DNA of 64,000 bases. It comes from Paramecium octaurelia (lineage: Eukaryota > Ciliophora > Oligohymenophorea > Peniculida > Parameciidae). The stretch covers positions 415,186 to 479,185 of the forward strand of contig CAJJDP010000004.1 in assembly GCA_905182995.1 (NCBI GenBank), written 5' to 3'. Shown here piece after piece: positions 24,725-38,378 of the stretch. Within the stretch, counting starts at the first letter, position 1. The number at the start of each line of letters is the position of its first letter. A model generated the notes under the pieces. That model made no database searches. It saw only the letters and a program-made list of their open reading frames with translations, and was not told the origin of the DNA. The position numbers and the translations under genes were made by a program.

Positions 24725-24788
24725 AATTAAGTAATATTTAAAAAAAGAATCTACCTAACAAATAATGTATGTCATTTTTCTTAAATGA
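24151..24788 (+). CDS. Hypothetical coiled-coil protein
   Basis: ATG at 24151, then a likely 30 nt intron (GTATTCGACT...CTATAG) giving MNISINLLFDAHNEFSEYL. It ends at TGA 24786-24788 (KKESTQQIMYVIFLK). The middle is Lys/Gln/Glu-rich. The last third is a clear heptad-type helix (LKQEYLIQQQLFSEQLQNY, then RIQSYWFAQLKRVGQQFLF). A frame change near 24390-24440 implies one more small intron that I could not place. About 190 residues, family unknown. It is divergent from the coiled-coil gene at 21366-22570 in the corrected assembly, with about 235 bp between starts. Confidence 0.55.
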
Positions 24789-24947
24789 ATGAATATATGT
24801 CTATAATGTTTGGTAGGTGAGAGTTATAATATTTGAGAATATACTATAAATTAATAGCAAAAATTTAAGTAGAATTAGCAATTGATGAGTCTTATTAGAA
24901 TAATGAAAGAATTAAATAACCCATAAAATGATTATCAAATAAATTTC

Positions 24948-24965
24948 TAATATATAAATATTTAA
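24948..24965 (+). promoter_or_regulatory. Putative TATA element of the RNase P RNA gene
   Basis: The AT-rich TAATATATAAATATTTA stretch ends about 15-20 bp before the inferred RNA 5' end. External TATA-dependent Pol III promoters of the U6 type also drive RNase P RNA genes. Inference from position; the local background is AT-rich, so the motif alone is weak. Confidence 0.4.
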
Positions 24966-24979
24966 TTCTATAAACTGGT

Positions 24980-25256
24980 AAGGGAGTTGGGTACCAGTTC
25001 ACCTTAAGGCACACATATTACGAAATTGCGCAAGCGATTATTCACAATGCCTGAGTAAGTTCTGAGATGCCGTTAATTCGAAAGAATATGAGACTTCCTC
25101 CAGAAATCTATTTCACTCTGACTTAGAGAAGAGGATTGAAAAATCTGATCGTTAGAGTGAAAGTGAGAAGGGGGTTTGGCATAGCATATTAAGTGCAATA
25201 GGTGATATCCAATTCAATTCAGGCTACTCGGTACCTAATTCTCCCACACTCTTTTT
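24980..25256 (+). ncRNA. RNase P RNA
   Basis: Catalytic RNA of nuclear RNase P, which trims tRNA 5' leaders. Evidence seen: (1) GGGAG...GGTACC at 24982-24996 pairs with GGTACC...CTCCC at 25230-25245, forming the P1/P2 closing stem. (2) CR-I-like AAGTTCTGAG (about 25057-25066), close to GAAGGTCTGAG of vertebrate RNase P RNA. (3) CR-V-like CAATTCAGGCTACTC (25215-25229), nearly the same as the CAATTCAGACTACTC 3' signature of human RNase P RNA. (4) CR-I and CR-V can pair as P4 with one bulged U. (5) A long hairpin, TTTCACTCTGAC with GTTAGAGTGAAA, in the specificity domain. (6) AAGTGCAATAGGTGA before CR-V matches the CR-IV region. The segment is GC-richer than its flanks and ends at a T5 run. RNase MRP RNA is the alternative, but its 3' end is different. 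Confidence 0.87.
25252..25256 (+). terminator. Pol III T-run terminator
   Basis: Five T residues directly after the closing stem of the RNase P RNA, as expected for RNA polymerase III termination. Confidence 0.6.
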
Positions 25257-25330
25257 ATGGTTTGCTAATTGTTTTATAATTTTAAAAATATAATTAATTA
25301 AAAAAAAAGCCAAAATAAAATATAGATAAT

Positions 25331-26778
25331 TCAACCTGTGGATTTTGAGACATGTCGAAATATAAATTTTGAATCTGTGGATTAAGAATTTAAATTTTCT
25401 TGATTTTAAGTAATTTTTTGTCCATTTTTATGATATTCTAAAAACACTGGAATTTGATTAATGGGAGGTAATTCATTATTGAAATACTCTACATGAATAT
25501 CCTCATCGCTAAGTTGTTGTTTTGTATTCGATGTTTAAGTGTGAAAACTAGCCCTCACTTGAGACAGTAAAAGAGGAATGTTCCGAGTACTGATTCTGAA
25601 ATTTTCTCTAAAGAAGTGATGTTGTAAGGCAGAAGCAGCTTTGATTCTTAATCTAGGATCTTCCTGCAGCATTTCCGATAGTAGATTTTAAGCAGTAATA
25701 GGGATACGGATCAATGATAAATTTTAAATGTTACATTGACATCTTCTATTAGCTGATAAGATCTCATTTTGATTTTCCCCATAAAATAAGTCTTTTCTCA
25801 ATAACCTTAAAAATGATAAGAAAATTTACAGCTTATAGAATACACATCCTACTGAGAAAATGTCGCTCTCTAAGCCATATCTTCCATTTTTTAGATTTAT
25901 TATCTCAGGAGCCACGTAACCTGGTGTTCCACATTTCTTGAGTTCTTTATTGGGCTCTAGTTTTACAGAGAGACCAAAGTCAACTATTTTGAGATCTATT
26001 TTCTTTTCCAGAATATTTAATATAATATTCTCAGGTTTTATGTCACGATGAATTATATTAAGAGAATGCAAATAGGCAACACCCTGGAGTAATTCCCAAA
26101 GAATATTCTAAATAATTCTTACATTTAATTAATGTTTTAATTCTTTAATGTATGAATTTAAACTTTGCCCTCTGCAATACTCTAAGACTATATAATAGGT
26201 GCCATCACCAACATAGAACTCTTCAAATCGAGGGAGATTAGGATGATTTAACTGTTTGAGGATATTTAATTCATCAAAAATTCCATTCTAATTAAATAAC
26301 ACTTCTGCTGTACCATTTTTTCAACCGAGTTCTAAATTGCCTCTTTAGTAATACATTTCGTGACAAAATTATCATTTTTATCGCTCTTTCTCACCACTTA
26401 ATAAACTTGACTGTTGCTGCCACTCGCCAAATGTTCTGTAGCTTCATAAAAGTCTTATACTTTAGTGAAAGAAACAAATTTGGAAAGAATCTTCTTTAAA
26501 ATGAGTAAGTCACTTTGTTTAGCATGAAACCACTTAAATTTTTTGGGTGATATCCAGAAGCCAAAAGCATTTTCTTTGGGTGTAAGTTGCCATGAAATTT
26601 AGGAGGACCAATTTAAAGGGACGATGTACTTAGGAGAATCAGGTCTCTTGGGCTATAGAGGTCTTAGATGATCATTTACATTTGTTAGTGTTAGAGCATT
26701 ATCAGTGAATCTAATCTCATAAATTTGATCAGCAATTAGATGCTTACGATAACAAATGATGAGTTCAAACATTTGCAT
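25331..26778 (-). CDS. Serine/threonine protein kinase
   Basis: ATG at 26778 (MQMFELIICYRKHLIADQ) to TGA at 25331-25333. The first ~110 residues form a non-kinase domain with ITWxL/FWISPKKFKWF features that could be PH-like. The kinase domain follows: a glycine-loop equivalent LASGSNSQVYQV, candidate ATP-binding Lys in FVTKCITKE, catalytic loop HRDIKPEN, DFGLS, activation segment CGTPGYVAPE and the DIFSVGCVFY helix. All key residues are present, so it is predicted active. A 24 nt intron (about 25812-25835) lies after VFYKL. The C-lobe ends LLSEMLQEDPRLRIKAASAL and a ~90-residue tail follows. The group resembles calcium/calmodulin-type or ULK-like ciliate kinases; the substrate is unknown. Confidence 0.88.
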
Positions 26779-26796
26779 AATAAATAAATTAAAAAT

Positions 26797-27269
26797 TCAG
26801 AATCTATAACATTCATTGAGATACGACTACACTTCTGTAAAGAAACGACTTTGGAGAGCTACATTCTACAGAATCTCTTACATTTATGTTCTTCCTCAAG
26901 TACACCTAGTTCTTGATGTTATGTAATTATTTTAAGAGTCTTTTTTTACATATTTTTCTAATTTTTATCTTGATTATTCAACTACACAAACGCAAGTAAC
27001 ATTTTGTCAAAACTAAGTATCTCAGGTATGTTCTCTTTTAGTATTATTGTTTTTGGTGGCTTGGCCACATATTATTTTTTAGGTTCGAGGGTTCGGAGTT
27101 GCAATTCTTTCTTCTGAACGAAAAGAGATTTTTCATAAAAGGAATCTGCTGATTGCTCAATCCTCCGTTCCATAGGTTATGTAGAATTGTATCTTCTCTT
27201 AAATTTTCGAAATATATTTCGGTTTTCCACTAACACCGGAAAGAAAGGCTCTTTTTCAGTTAGAAGCAT
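26797..27269 (-). CDS. Hypothetical basic protein
   Basis: ATG at 27269 opens MLLTEKEPFFPVLVENRN. About 130 residues rich in Lys, Arg and Gln follow (NIFRKFKRRYNST, ADSFYEKSLFVQKKELQLR, KPPKTIILKENIPEIL). The stop at 26797-26799 requires a ~35 nt intron near 26840-26875. Without it the frame runs into the kinase gene, so the 3' end is uncertain, and fusion to the kinase as an N-terminal extension cannot be excluded. No family recognised. Confidence 0.5.
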
Positions 27270-27314
27270 TATATTTATATTAAAATAATAAGAGGATATT
27301 AATATAAAGAAACT

Positions 27315-30300
27315 TCAATAAACATATTTGATATTGAGTACAATGACATCAAATATTCTTTCATCAATGTCAGTAATGAAGATGCGTACTACTTCTTCAC
27401 TACCTGGCAAGACTCTGATTTTGAACTGAACAATTTCATTAGGTCCTGTAGAGATACTTTGATCAATAATCTATTAAAACATACTAATAAATGATTACTT
27501 TCACAAATTCACTTGAAGATACAATATTATATTAAGTAGTGTAATTAACTTAATTTTTATAATTGACTTAATGACGAGATTCTCTTCCATCTATGCATCT
27601 AAAAGATTAATAGAAAACATACCTCAAATCATAAGTAGCACTTGGTGGTTAAGGTTCGGCATGAACATTCACTAGCCAAGAATAAATTAGTTCTTGAGAA
27701 TGGATGTCAACTCCATTTAATTTAATTAGATGTTTTCCATCCTATAGAGCTAAAATATTAATGGGAACTAAATTTATTTTGCCTGGTAACATAGTAATTT
27801 CAGAATCAAAAGGTTTAACAAAAGTTATCATTTTATTGGAAGATGTCATTTTGATAATACGAGTAATATCACAAGGAAATGTTATTTTAGTACATACTCT
27901 TTAACCTAATGGAACTTCAATGTCTATTGTGGATAAACTATAAACTTCTATCTTCCAATTGGCTATTATTTTATGCTGATATTGATCTTAATACAAAAGA
28001 ATGTTGAATATCTTGACACTCTATGGTTCTCCTATCCTAAGATTCAATCGTATAGAATTAAAATCAGATGACCATTCAATCATCACATCAGGATCAGTGA
28101 TATGTACATGAGGCTGTTATTGTAGTGGTTGGTTGAATAATCTAGGTATTATAAGTCTGGTTTAACGATTCTCTCTTTCATAAAATCTCAGCACATGATC
28201 GATTGGCTATTAATGAGGCTCAACTATTATACGTATTCCATCCATCATCTTACCATCCTGTTATAATAATATTGTTATGTGTCGAGATTACATATACTTT
28301 TTGATATATTCAGGTGTTCTCTCGTGATCATCAACCCTATAATCATATTACCTAAAACTTATAAATTTAAACAACAAAGTAACCTCTTAATTAGGATCTA
28401 AAATAAAATAATATTAAGTTTTTCCTTAATTTTCTTTCATTCTAATTAAATCATAATTTTCAGGTTCTGGATATTTGTTATTACTAACCCAATATTTCCA
28501 TTCAGCTGGATTGCCAATCAAAAAGAATTCTTAATATTCTAACATTCTGCTTTCCGGATCCTCTATATTTACAGTGAATTATTCTGGCTTTGGATGAGTA
28601 TTTTTAAAATAAAGTGGAACTATTTCACATTTACCATAAAATGAATGAACTACTTTCTCATTCTATAAGAATCCTTGCATAATTGTTCTTACTAATGTAG
28701 GCTTTTTGATTTCTTTATATTTCAACACTTCATTTAATGATCTTTATTGGCTCTATTTATTTTTAATCATCTCTTATAAATTTTATTGCTTGATCTTTTT
28801 TATTCTGTCTTAAATACTATTTCCATCAAAAGCTTATGCAGGAACATCCAGTCTATTCACTGGCTTTTCTGATACTAATTTCTTTTTCTGAAATCCATTA
28901 TAAGTATTTTCCAAAGGAACCGTTTTACTCATGTCTTGTTAACCAATTTTGCCAATATTTTTAATGACAATCTACAATGTCCCTTTGGCCTTCTTCGATT
29001 GAGGATCAAAGATTTCAACATCAGCCATTATTTATGCATTCTGTTTACCTCCTCTCATTATACCTCTTAATGGTATTCTAACACTACCAAAGAGAAATAA
29101 ACTCTCACTATCCCAAATATCCAAAATTAAGTTTTTATTGAATAAATATCTTGCAAAATCCTAATCCAAATTTGCATATCTTTATAAAGATGTTTCTATA
29201 TTAAACTTACAACTGAAAATCTCATTATTATACAATAACCTTAAAGGATTACCATTCTCCAAATTATACTTAAAATTTCTTTCATCATTATAATATTCCA
29301 AATTTAAGAATGGTGATTTGAAAGTCTATAAATCATAGAATATAATTCCTATTTAAACTGATTTACAAATAGGATATGGTCCTAAAATTTATTTCATAGA
29401 AACTGGTTATATTACTATTATCTGATCTTTTCTTTCATCCTACATTTCAAGTGCCATCAATCTATTTTCTTAATCCATAGATGTAGGATCATCAACTAAA
29501 GCAGTGACATCTGTTCGAGTTATAGGTTTCAAAGTGGCTGAGGGTACAGGATATGCATAAGAATCTATTGGTTTTATAACAGTATTTTGAGGTTTTGCCT
29601 CAGCCAAAACAACTGGAGGAGCAGCAGTCCTCTCTACTGTTTTCTAATCTTTAATCAATTTCTCAAGCCCTTCAAATTATCTAGCTTAAGTAAATTATAA
29701 TAATCTATTCTCTTCTCTTAATTTTTCTATTGCTTATAAATATTCTTATTATTTTTGAGGATCTGAGGTTTGCTAGATTGCTAATCTTCTTAATCTTTCA
29801 TTTTCCTCTTATAATCTCAATAATTATTATTCAAAATCTTTCAATTTTACTTATGTTCTAATATCAATATCTGATCCTCTTACCTATTCTTACTTACTTT
29901 AGTGCTATTATTAAACTGGTTAGTTTTAATTCAAATTATTTTATTATTAGAATCCTTACTAAGGAATTTATTAGTATCCTTACTATTAAGGAGCATGTTA
30001 TTATTACTAGGCTGCTCCCATATATAAATCTTGAATTTAAAATCCGCCGCCAGAAAGATTAAGACTCCCTTTCAATTTAATCGATGAATCAGAGTTCTAA
30101 AAAGATACAAGTGGTCTACCGTCTAAAGTTTTTCCTGGTCCTATAATAAAATCTTCCTCAATGAGTTCGTCAGCACCAAATTTATTATTGATGTAAATAG
30201 GAATCCATCCAAGTGTCAATTACATAGTCTCCTTAGTTAGATTTGATACTAGGAACATAGCTTCATATTCTAATTAAGCTACAAGCATGCCTGAATTAAC

Positions 30301-31311
30301 TGTAGGATCAGTTGAGCAAACATTATTGATATCAATAACACCATGATATGCCAATTATTTGTATTGGATTTGTTTCTAATCAACAAATTCATTTACTAAC
30401 ATTCTTGTTTCTCCAAGAGGGACAAAGTTATTCATTCCTCTAGTATTTATAAATGTCCAGCCATTATGAAATGCTACAATCAATCTTTTATTGATAATCT
30501 AAATGTCACCTTTATAGTCATCAGGAGTTCTGTATTTATAACTTCTGTATTTCTATACTTACCTATATATATCTGCTTCCATAGTATCTGGTATTAGCAC
30601 TTGTATTTTACTCATGAATACAACCATACTTCGTGATAATTCAAAATCCCCAGCAACAAAACTCTTTTTAAGCCCTGGTAATTCATCCCCTAATCCACAT
30701 AATGCATTTTCTGGAGCTAAATGCATACTTATTTGAAATTCTTCGCTCTGCACTACATCGCATGTTACAGAGATACCAGAGGATTCAAAATTCACCTATT
30801 AACCCAATAACAAGATTCTTGGACTTCCCTTTCTGAAATTGATCTTTGTTGATTATGTAGTAATGGTTAATGCTGCCAATTCGCACCAACCCAAATGCAT
30901 GCGTTTCAATACTAAATCTTATTGAGATTCAAATGCTTATATTTCCAGAATAATTAACAAAGGCATATCCTTATTATTGATAATTCTAGTATGGTAATAG
31001 ATTGGTATGATTGGATGTTCATAATTTACTCCATCAGGTCCAAATTCCACATTTAGACGAGGACTATTGTATGTTCTCCCAAAAAAGCACTTTTCTCCTT
31101 GTGAGTTTTAAATAAAAAAGTTGGCAGCAATTGAGAATTGCAAATTCAGCACAGGATTCTAAGGACGTCTGAGTCCACCGATTCGAGACACAATCAACTT
31201 ATATGCTTTTTAATCTAAGCCCATTTAGATTGGGATTGAAGAGGGTAGACTCTTATGCATCTTCTAAAATTTTAGAAACTTCTTTATTGAGTTTATGTCT
31301 TCGGTTGACAT
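27315..31311 (-). CDS. NPHP4: Nephrocystin-4 (ciliary transition zone protein)
   Basis: Orthologue of nephrocystin-4, which with NPHP1 and RPGRIP1L builds the transition zone at the base of cilia. ATG at 31311 (MSTEDINSIKKFLKF), TGA at 27315-27317, about 1,250 residues. The C-terminal third aligns by eye with vertebrate NPHP4: VEPHQQPIDHVLRFYE matches VEPQPHVVDQVFRFYHPE, HITDPDVMIEW matches the SDPNVICE block, LNGVDIHSQELIYSWLVNV matches VDVDCHQLVASWLVCL, and the last MSP-like beta domain ends VRIFITDIDERIFDVIV. The middle has a C2-like domain (LDIWDSESLFLFGSVRIPL) and a Q/Y-rich plus coiled-coil insertion (about 29650-30000). A 24 nt intron (GTATGT...TTTTAG) near 27613-27636 and others are seen. 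Expected in a ciliate; single-strand neighbours show no obvious ciliary cluster. Confidence 0.92.
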
Positions 31312-31489
31312 TAATATTATTGTTTGAAAATAAAAAATATCATACGTAAAATTATAATTGTCATTACTTATTTATGCTTCTCATTTCTAAAGGTGAATTG
31401 AATAGTCCTTTGAATTTACAAAGAAATTGTAATTGTGATAAGTTATGCAATTTATTTATTAATTAAGTTCATCTATAATACTATATATA

Positions 31490-33213
31490 TCATTATTTTG
31501 AATCTTCATTATCCCAGATGTTATCCCCTTCAAATACCTCTCCTTATTCTTAATTCTCCTCTTCCATAGCCAATCTAACATATTCCTGAAATGCAAATCT
31601 ATCCCAATCAGTAAAATCTGGATGATCAACTATGTCATTTCTTACTTGAAATGGGTCTCTATTTTCATAAGCAATTAATTTATTTAAATTGGTTAAGAAA
31701 TTGAAGAACACTCCACAAACAGTCAGATTCTATTTGAAATGACTTAATTTAAAGAGGATATCATTTTCAGGATGTAGAAGATCAACCATCTAACAAACAA
31801 AATCATGGAATAAAATGGGTTCATGATTTAAATAATCCATTCTCTATTTCAATTCCTCATAAAAGTAATCCATCTCGAATCCTGTAATAATTCCATTGTC
31901 ATCTAAATCGATAACCTTGAACCAATATTCTATTGATTATATAGTAGTCTTATCCTCTTCACATAAAATGAAGTAAATGAAATCTTCATAAGACATCTTC
32001 TAATCTATTTAACTTCTGAATCTACGAGGAATCTGATCAAATATTCTATCGACGACTTTACGACTTAGACCATGACTGGAGTAACGAGAGAAATCTTCCT
32101 TGCTGATATGGAAATCGTGATCACCATCTAATTCCCAGAATTTGCAATAAATAACATAGAAATGTTCATATGAGAAATATTATCTGATCTAATATAGGAA
32201 CTATGAATTAATACTTTATTAATATCATCTTCCTTTCCCAATATATCCAAGATATCAAATAAATTACTTGATTTAAAGTCACGCCATGTAATTTTATTGT
32301 TATCTTTTCGACACAAATGAAAGAATATTCTATGAATTACTGTGTCTGCATATCGTTCTTAAAATTCCGGTGTTGCTTACAAAAATTCCAACCCCGGATG
32401 CTATTCAAGTAAAACTATTTAGGAAAGAGAATGTACTCTTCATGAAAGGTTTGAAATCATCAAATTAAATGAAGTCATTCTTTGGTTTTTTGAGAATATG
32501 AAAACACCTCTGTTTTGGTTCTTTTTATGCTAATTGCTAATTCCAATACTTGATAAAAGCGGTTTTACTAATTTTGTTGCCTGTACCTTCTACTGCTGTC
32601 ATTAAAATTCTTGTTAAGTATTTGCATAGACCACATAAATTTGTAGTGATCTGCTCAAAATGACTAGCATCGATTTGTTCAGCTTTACCAAATATTTCAT
32701 GAATTATTTTCTATAATACTATAAAAATGTGGTCTATACATTCTATTCTTATTGTAATTATAAATTGATCTCTTATGTTGGGAAATAGAATTGGGCAACC
32801 AAATCGTAATTTTATACCTCCTCTACATGTAGCTTTTTCTAGATTATTTATGATTATGTCAATGATTATGATAAATCTTCTGGAATGCGCTATTTAATTT
32901 CGTGAAATGAGTCTGCACGAGGAGGAGTTGAAGGACCTTAGCTTTTTTTGTTAGGTGAGCTTAAGAGTGCACTTTGTGACATCCCAGACATAGTCATTTT
33001 ATTTGTGAAAAAAGCATTAGGTTGAGTAATAAGATTATTTTACTTTCCTTCCCGCACATCCTTTATCAGTTGATGTACTAACTTTTATGTTTAGGGTAAA
33101 GTTAGCCATTTAATGAAGAGATCATCAACTCGAGTTTTGGCCAATTAGTATCTAATATTTTAAGTTAGTGGGAAACCTGCTCCAACTCCTTCAGAATACG
33201 ATTTCTAAAGCAT
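31490..33213 (-). CDS. PP2A regulatory subunit B'' (EF-hand type)
   Basis: Calcium-binding regulatory subunit that targets protein phosphatase 2A. ATG at 33213 ([18 protein letters not shown]), TGA at 31490-31492. The N-terminus has [17 protein letters not shown], typical of the family. The hydrophobic core follows ([48 protein letters not shown]). Two EF-hand regions are seen: [18 protein letters not shown] and [19 protein letters not shown]. Conserved motifs [15 protein letters not shown] and [19 protein letters not shown] are present. It ends in an acidic tail. Family members in plants and ciliates act in cortical microtubule and basal-body organisation. Its ATG is only 28 bp from the divergent SDHA ATG. 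Confidence 0.92.
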
Positions 33214-33241
33214 AAAATAATTAAAATATCTTTTTAATTCT
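33214..33241. promoter_or_regulatory. 28 bp divergent intergenic region (shared promoter)
   Basis: The whole space between the ATGs of the PP2A B'' gene (minus) and SDHA (plus). Fully A/T except for one or two bases. Both promoters and 5' leaders must overlap here or lie within coding sequence. Depends on both start calls being right. Confidence 0.55.
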
Positions 33242-35315
<2,074 letters not shown>

Positions 35316-35936
35316 TAATTATAAAATAAAATATATATAATTATTTAAAACCACTTAAAAAAATCAAATTTCTAATTTAAATTGATATCTCTTTAATGAA
35401 ATAATGAATGCTTTCATTCATTTTGAAATAGACTAATTGATATTATTATAATTAATTTTACACATTATCTATTTCATTAGTAAAGTCTAGATTCATTTAA
35501 GATGAATATTTAATTCTATTTAATATAATATTATTTTATAAATGTTATTAAATATTATTTAGAACAATATAATACAATAAATATTTCTAACTTCAGTTAA
35601 ATGACTCTAAAAAATATTTGTTACTATTATATTAAAACTAAAAAGATATCATTTTATGCAAATATCACAGCTCCATTTTTTAAATTACAACTTTTAAGAA
35701 AAGCCATTGAATTGGATTTAATCAGAAAGCTGAAAAAAGCAAAATTAGTTTTTGAGACATTCCCATTAAGAATTTTCCAACAATAGGAATGGAAAAAAAT
35801 AACTTAATATCCAAATTTATTGTCTTAATTTGGTTTTAGAATGACTATTATATCAATTTAATCTTTAGAATAAACGTATCTGTTTTGAAAAAAAAGAATA
35901 AACTTTTCTAATATTAGTAATTTATTATTATCACTA
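35316..35936. other. Intergenic region downstream of SDHA
   Basis: About 620 bp, very AT-rich. It contains the low-confidence 35601-35888 ORF listed separately; otherwise I see no feature. Confidence 0.4.
35601..35888 (+). CDS. Small hypothetical ORF
   Basis: ATG at 35601 opens 95 codons without an intron (MTLKNICYYYIKTKKISF, then KLQLLRKAIELDLIRKLKKA) to TGA at 35886-35888. The Lys-rich amphipathic middle looks protein-like, but length and composition are also possible by chance with a single stop codon. No family recognised. Confidence 0.3.
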
Positions 35937-36699
35937 ATGAAAATTAATGAATGTTTGTAGTTCTAATTGAAGTAAGAGGAAATTAATTTGGATAAGGAGG
36001 CCTTCGAGATTACTTAAAGAATCATGGAAAAGGTTCAACAGAGATCAAATGCAAAGTCAGGTCAAAATGAGTTATCTTCTTAATATCTTAGAGCAAGTGA
36101 TTACTAAGGGAGACAATTGTTCCAGAGCAATGAAATTGAAATTAGAAGACAATCTGAGAAAGTTACTAAAGGGCCAAGTCAATAAATGAGACGAAAAGAA
36201 GAAGATTTCTTTCTTAGTTTAAAGTCAGGAAAGACAAGAAGCCTGAAGGATTGATTCGTTTTTAGAACTAATTAAGAATGGGAGACTTAAAAACCATACT
36301 AAAAAGTCCACTTTAGCCTAATGAATCAAGACATAATGATGTACATCAAAAGACAGTTAAATTGAATAATTATGAGAATATTTGTTTTTTGGAACAGAAA
36401 AGTGAGAAAATGTAGTAGATCTAAATTATGTATAAAATTAACTTTAGTTTAGGAATGAACCTAATCAGTAATTAAATTATCGAATTCACTAACTAAGCAT
36501 TAGAAGAATTTCATCACCAAATCTACATCAATTAAAACTTGATATCAATTTACAAACTAAATCTTCCTTGAGTTTAAAAACTACTTAATTATAAACTCCT
36601 GTTCCTGTCTCGTTCAAATAATACGATATAGTGACCCAACTATTGGGAAGCTTGAAGAATTAATAAAGAAATTAAGGAAATTATTTAACAAAACGATGA
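35937..36699 (+). CDS. Hypothetical Q/S-rich protein
   Basis: ATG at 35937 (MKINECLQFQLKQEEINL). The helical charged first part contains ITQRIMEKVQQRSNAK and EIEIRRQSEKVTKGPSQQMR. After a frame change near 36200 (an intron I could not place cleanly) it continues with KKPEGLIRFQNQLRMGDLKT. A 23 nt intron near 36428-36450 follows, and the C-terminus is Ser/Thr/Gln-rich (RRISSPNLHQLKLDINL, TPVPVSFKQYDIVTQLL) to TGA at 36697-36699. About 240 residues, family unknown. The RRxS and SP sites suggest a phosphorylated, largely disordered protein. Confidence 0.5.
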
Positions 36700-36831
36700 A
36701 AAGCCTTAATCTTCGGGCTTTTAGGCTATATACATTTTACTTAATTCTTAAAATAAAAATAATATATTTATCAAAAAACCTATTGTCTTGAAAAATTATT
36801 ATTTTCATAAATTTTAAACTAGTACTCATCC

Positions 36832-37277
36832 TCAATCCCAAACTTAAAAAGATTCACTCAAAATCCTTTAATATCTCTAAGGTTTCAATTCTCAGAATAA
36901 ATAGATAATAGATAAATACCTAATGTTGCTTTTAATTTTATGGGATGACGAGCAGGTTTGCTATGACCATCTTTCTTTTTATATCCGGTCTTATTGTCAT
37001 ACCATAGAAATGAACAATCGTTTGCTCGGCTTGTAATAAATAAGGAATTCGAATAGAGTTCCTTCTAACATTAAATTCGGAATTATTTTTTTGGGCGTTG
37101 TATAATGTCTTTACTAAGATTGATATTCAATTTACAATTCGATTTTTGGTGTTTACTTTGATATGTATTGATTTTTTTTAGGGTATTTTAATGAATAATC
37201 TACTCTTTTTTAAAGTTCTTAGAGAGAATTAAATGTTGCTATATGATGTTGATGTGAATCGCTTTTCTGAAACTCAT
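36832..37277 (-). CDS. Small hypothetical basic protein
   Basis: ATG at 37277 (MSFRKAIHINIIQQHL). The frame is open through KKINTYQSKHQKSNCKLN and CSFLWYDNKTGYKKKDGHSK to PARHPIKLKATL. A 29 nt intron then gives the end RYQRILSESFQVWD and TGA at 36832-36834. Without the intron the stop is at 36885-36887. About 130 residues, Lys/Gln-rich, no family recognised. The middle reads more protein-like than the flanking DNA. Confidence 0.45.
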
Positions 37278-38378
37278 ATTATAAATATTATTGTTCTTTT
37301 TTTAACTGGTCATAATTTATGACAGGAACATTTGCTTTAAAAATTGGGCCAATACGAAACCTATTTTATGTAAAATTCATTAATTTATTTATGAATGATA
37401 AAAATTTGAGATTAACTTTTAGTTAAAAAAAATGTGAAAATTACCAACTCTTATTATCATTTAACACAAGAATTATTCGGATTATATACAAACATGTTTT
37501 TGTACTGATCATCTTATATTTTTAGAAATAGACTTATTTAATATATTGAACACAAGAATACACTTATTAGAAACTGAATTCAATTCGACATCCTCCTACG
37601 GCCACTTGGTCCGACCGGGTTTTCGAGTATTCCTATTCTAAATCTCACTTTCCTTTCCCTTGATATTTCTTGACCTCTCTAGATATTCATTGCATCCATT
37701 CTTACCCTTATCCCTATCTTTCAATATAGAATTAGGCCTAAGAGGAGAACCATCAGGATGCTCTAATTATGTCATCATAAAGAAATTTCAATCCAATAAA
37801 AATTATAAACTAAACAAGATAAAGTATTCTAGAAAAGGCATATTGAAAAGAAATTAGATTACATTTTATTATAAAATATACAAGCCATCAATTTTTTTAT
37901 TTTTAAAGATATAACAAATATACTTTTTTAATAACACTGTTACGAAAAACATCTACATATAATAGATAAATTATATATTCAATTAAAATCGATATTTTAA
38001 GTAATCTGAGCTACAAATAATGTATATAAAATTAATATAAATCATTAGAATATCCCTTATTCTGATTAGTAAACTAAATTTGAATAGATTATGAAAGAAA
38101 ATTAATTTCGTTTTCAATTTCGATATATTAAACATAACGATTTCATTCTTACTCTATAAAGTATATTTCTTGATTCATTAAGTATAAGGTTTGTAAAACA
38201 ATGTTTTTTTTGTTACAAAATAAAATAAATGCCAAGAACCCCTCTTTGTAATTAAATTATTTATTTTTAGATAGAATTTATAAAATTAGAAAGTCTATTA
38301 AAATTCATTTTATGAAAAATACTATAAGAATTACAAAAATCATGGTATATAAAATAAAAGTTGATTCAAGGATCAGAA
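37278..38378. other. Long intergenic region with a GC-richer patch
   Basis: About 1.1 kb. Most of it is AT-rich. 37588-37628 is a short GC-richer patch (ATCCTCCTACGGCCACTTGG, then TCCGACCGGGTTTTCGAG) with a GGTCCGACC palindrome. From about 37560 to 38080 the plus strand is open in one frame (including LGLRGEPSGCSNYVIIKKF), but it lacks a credible ATG. Possibly an ORF remnant; I assign nothing. Confidence 0.35.

Noticed and set aside
24980..25256. SRP RNA, U3 snoRNA or telomerase RNA at this locus
   Set aside because: No SRP helix 8 GGAA/AGCAG motif, no U3 boxes and no telomere-template repeat; the CR-I and CR-V signatures fit RNase P.
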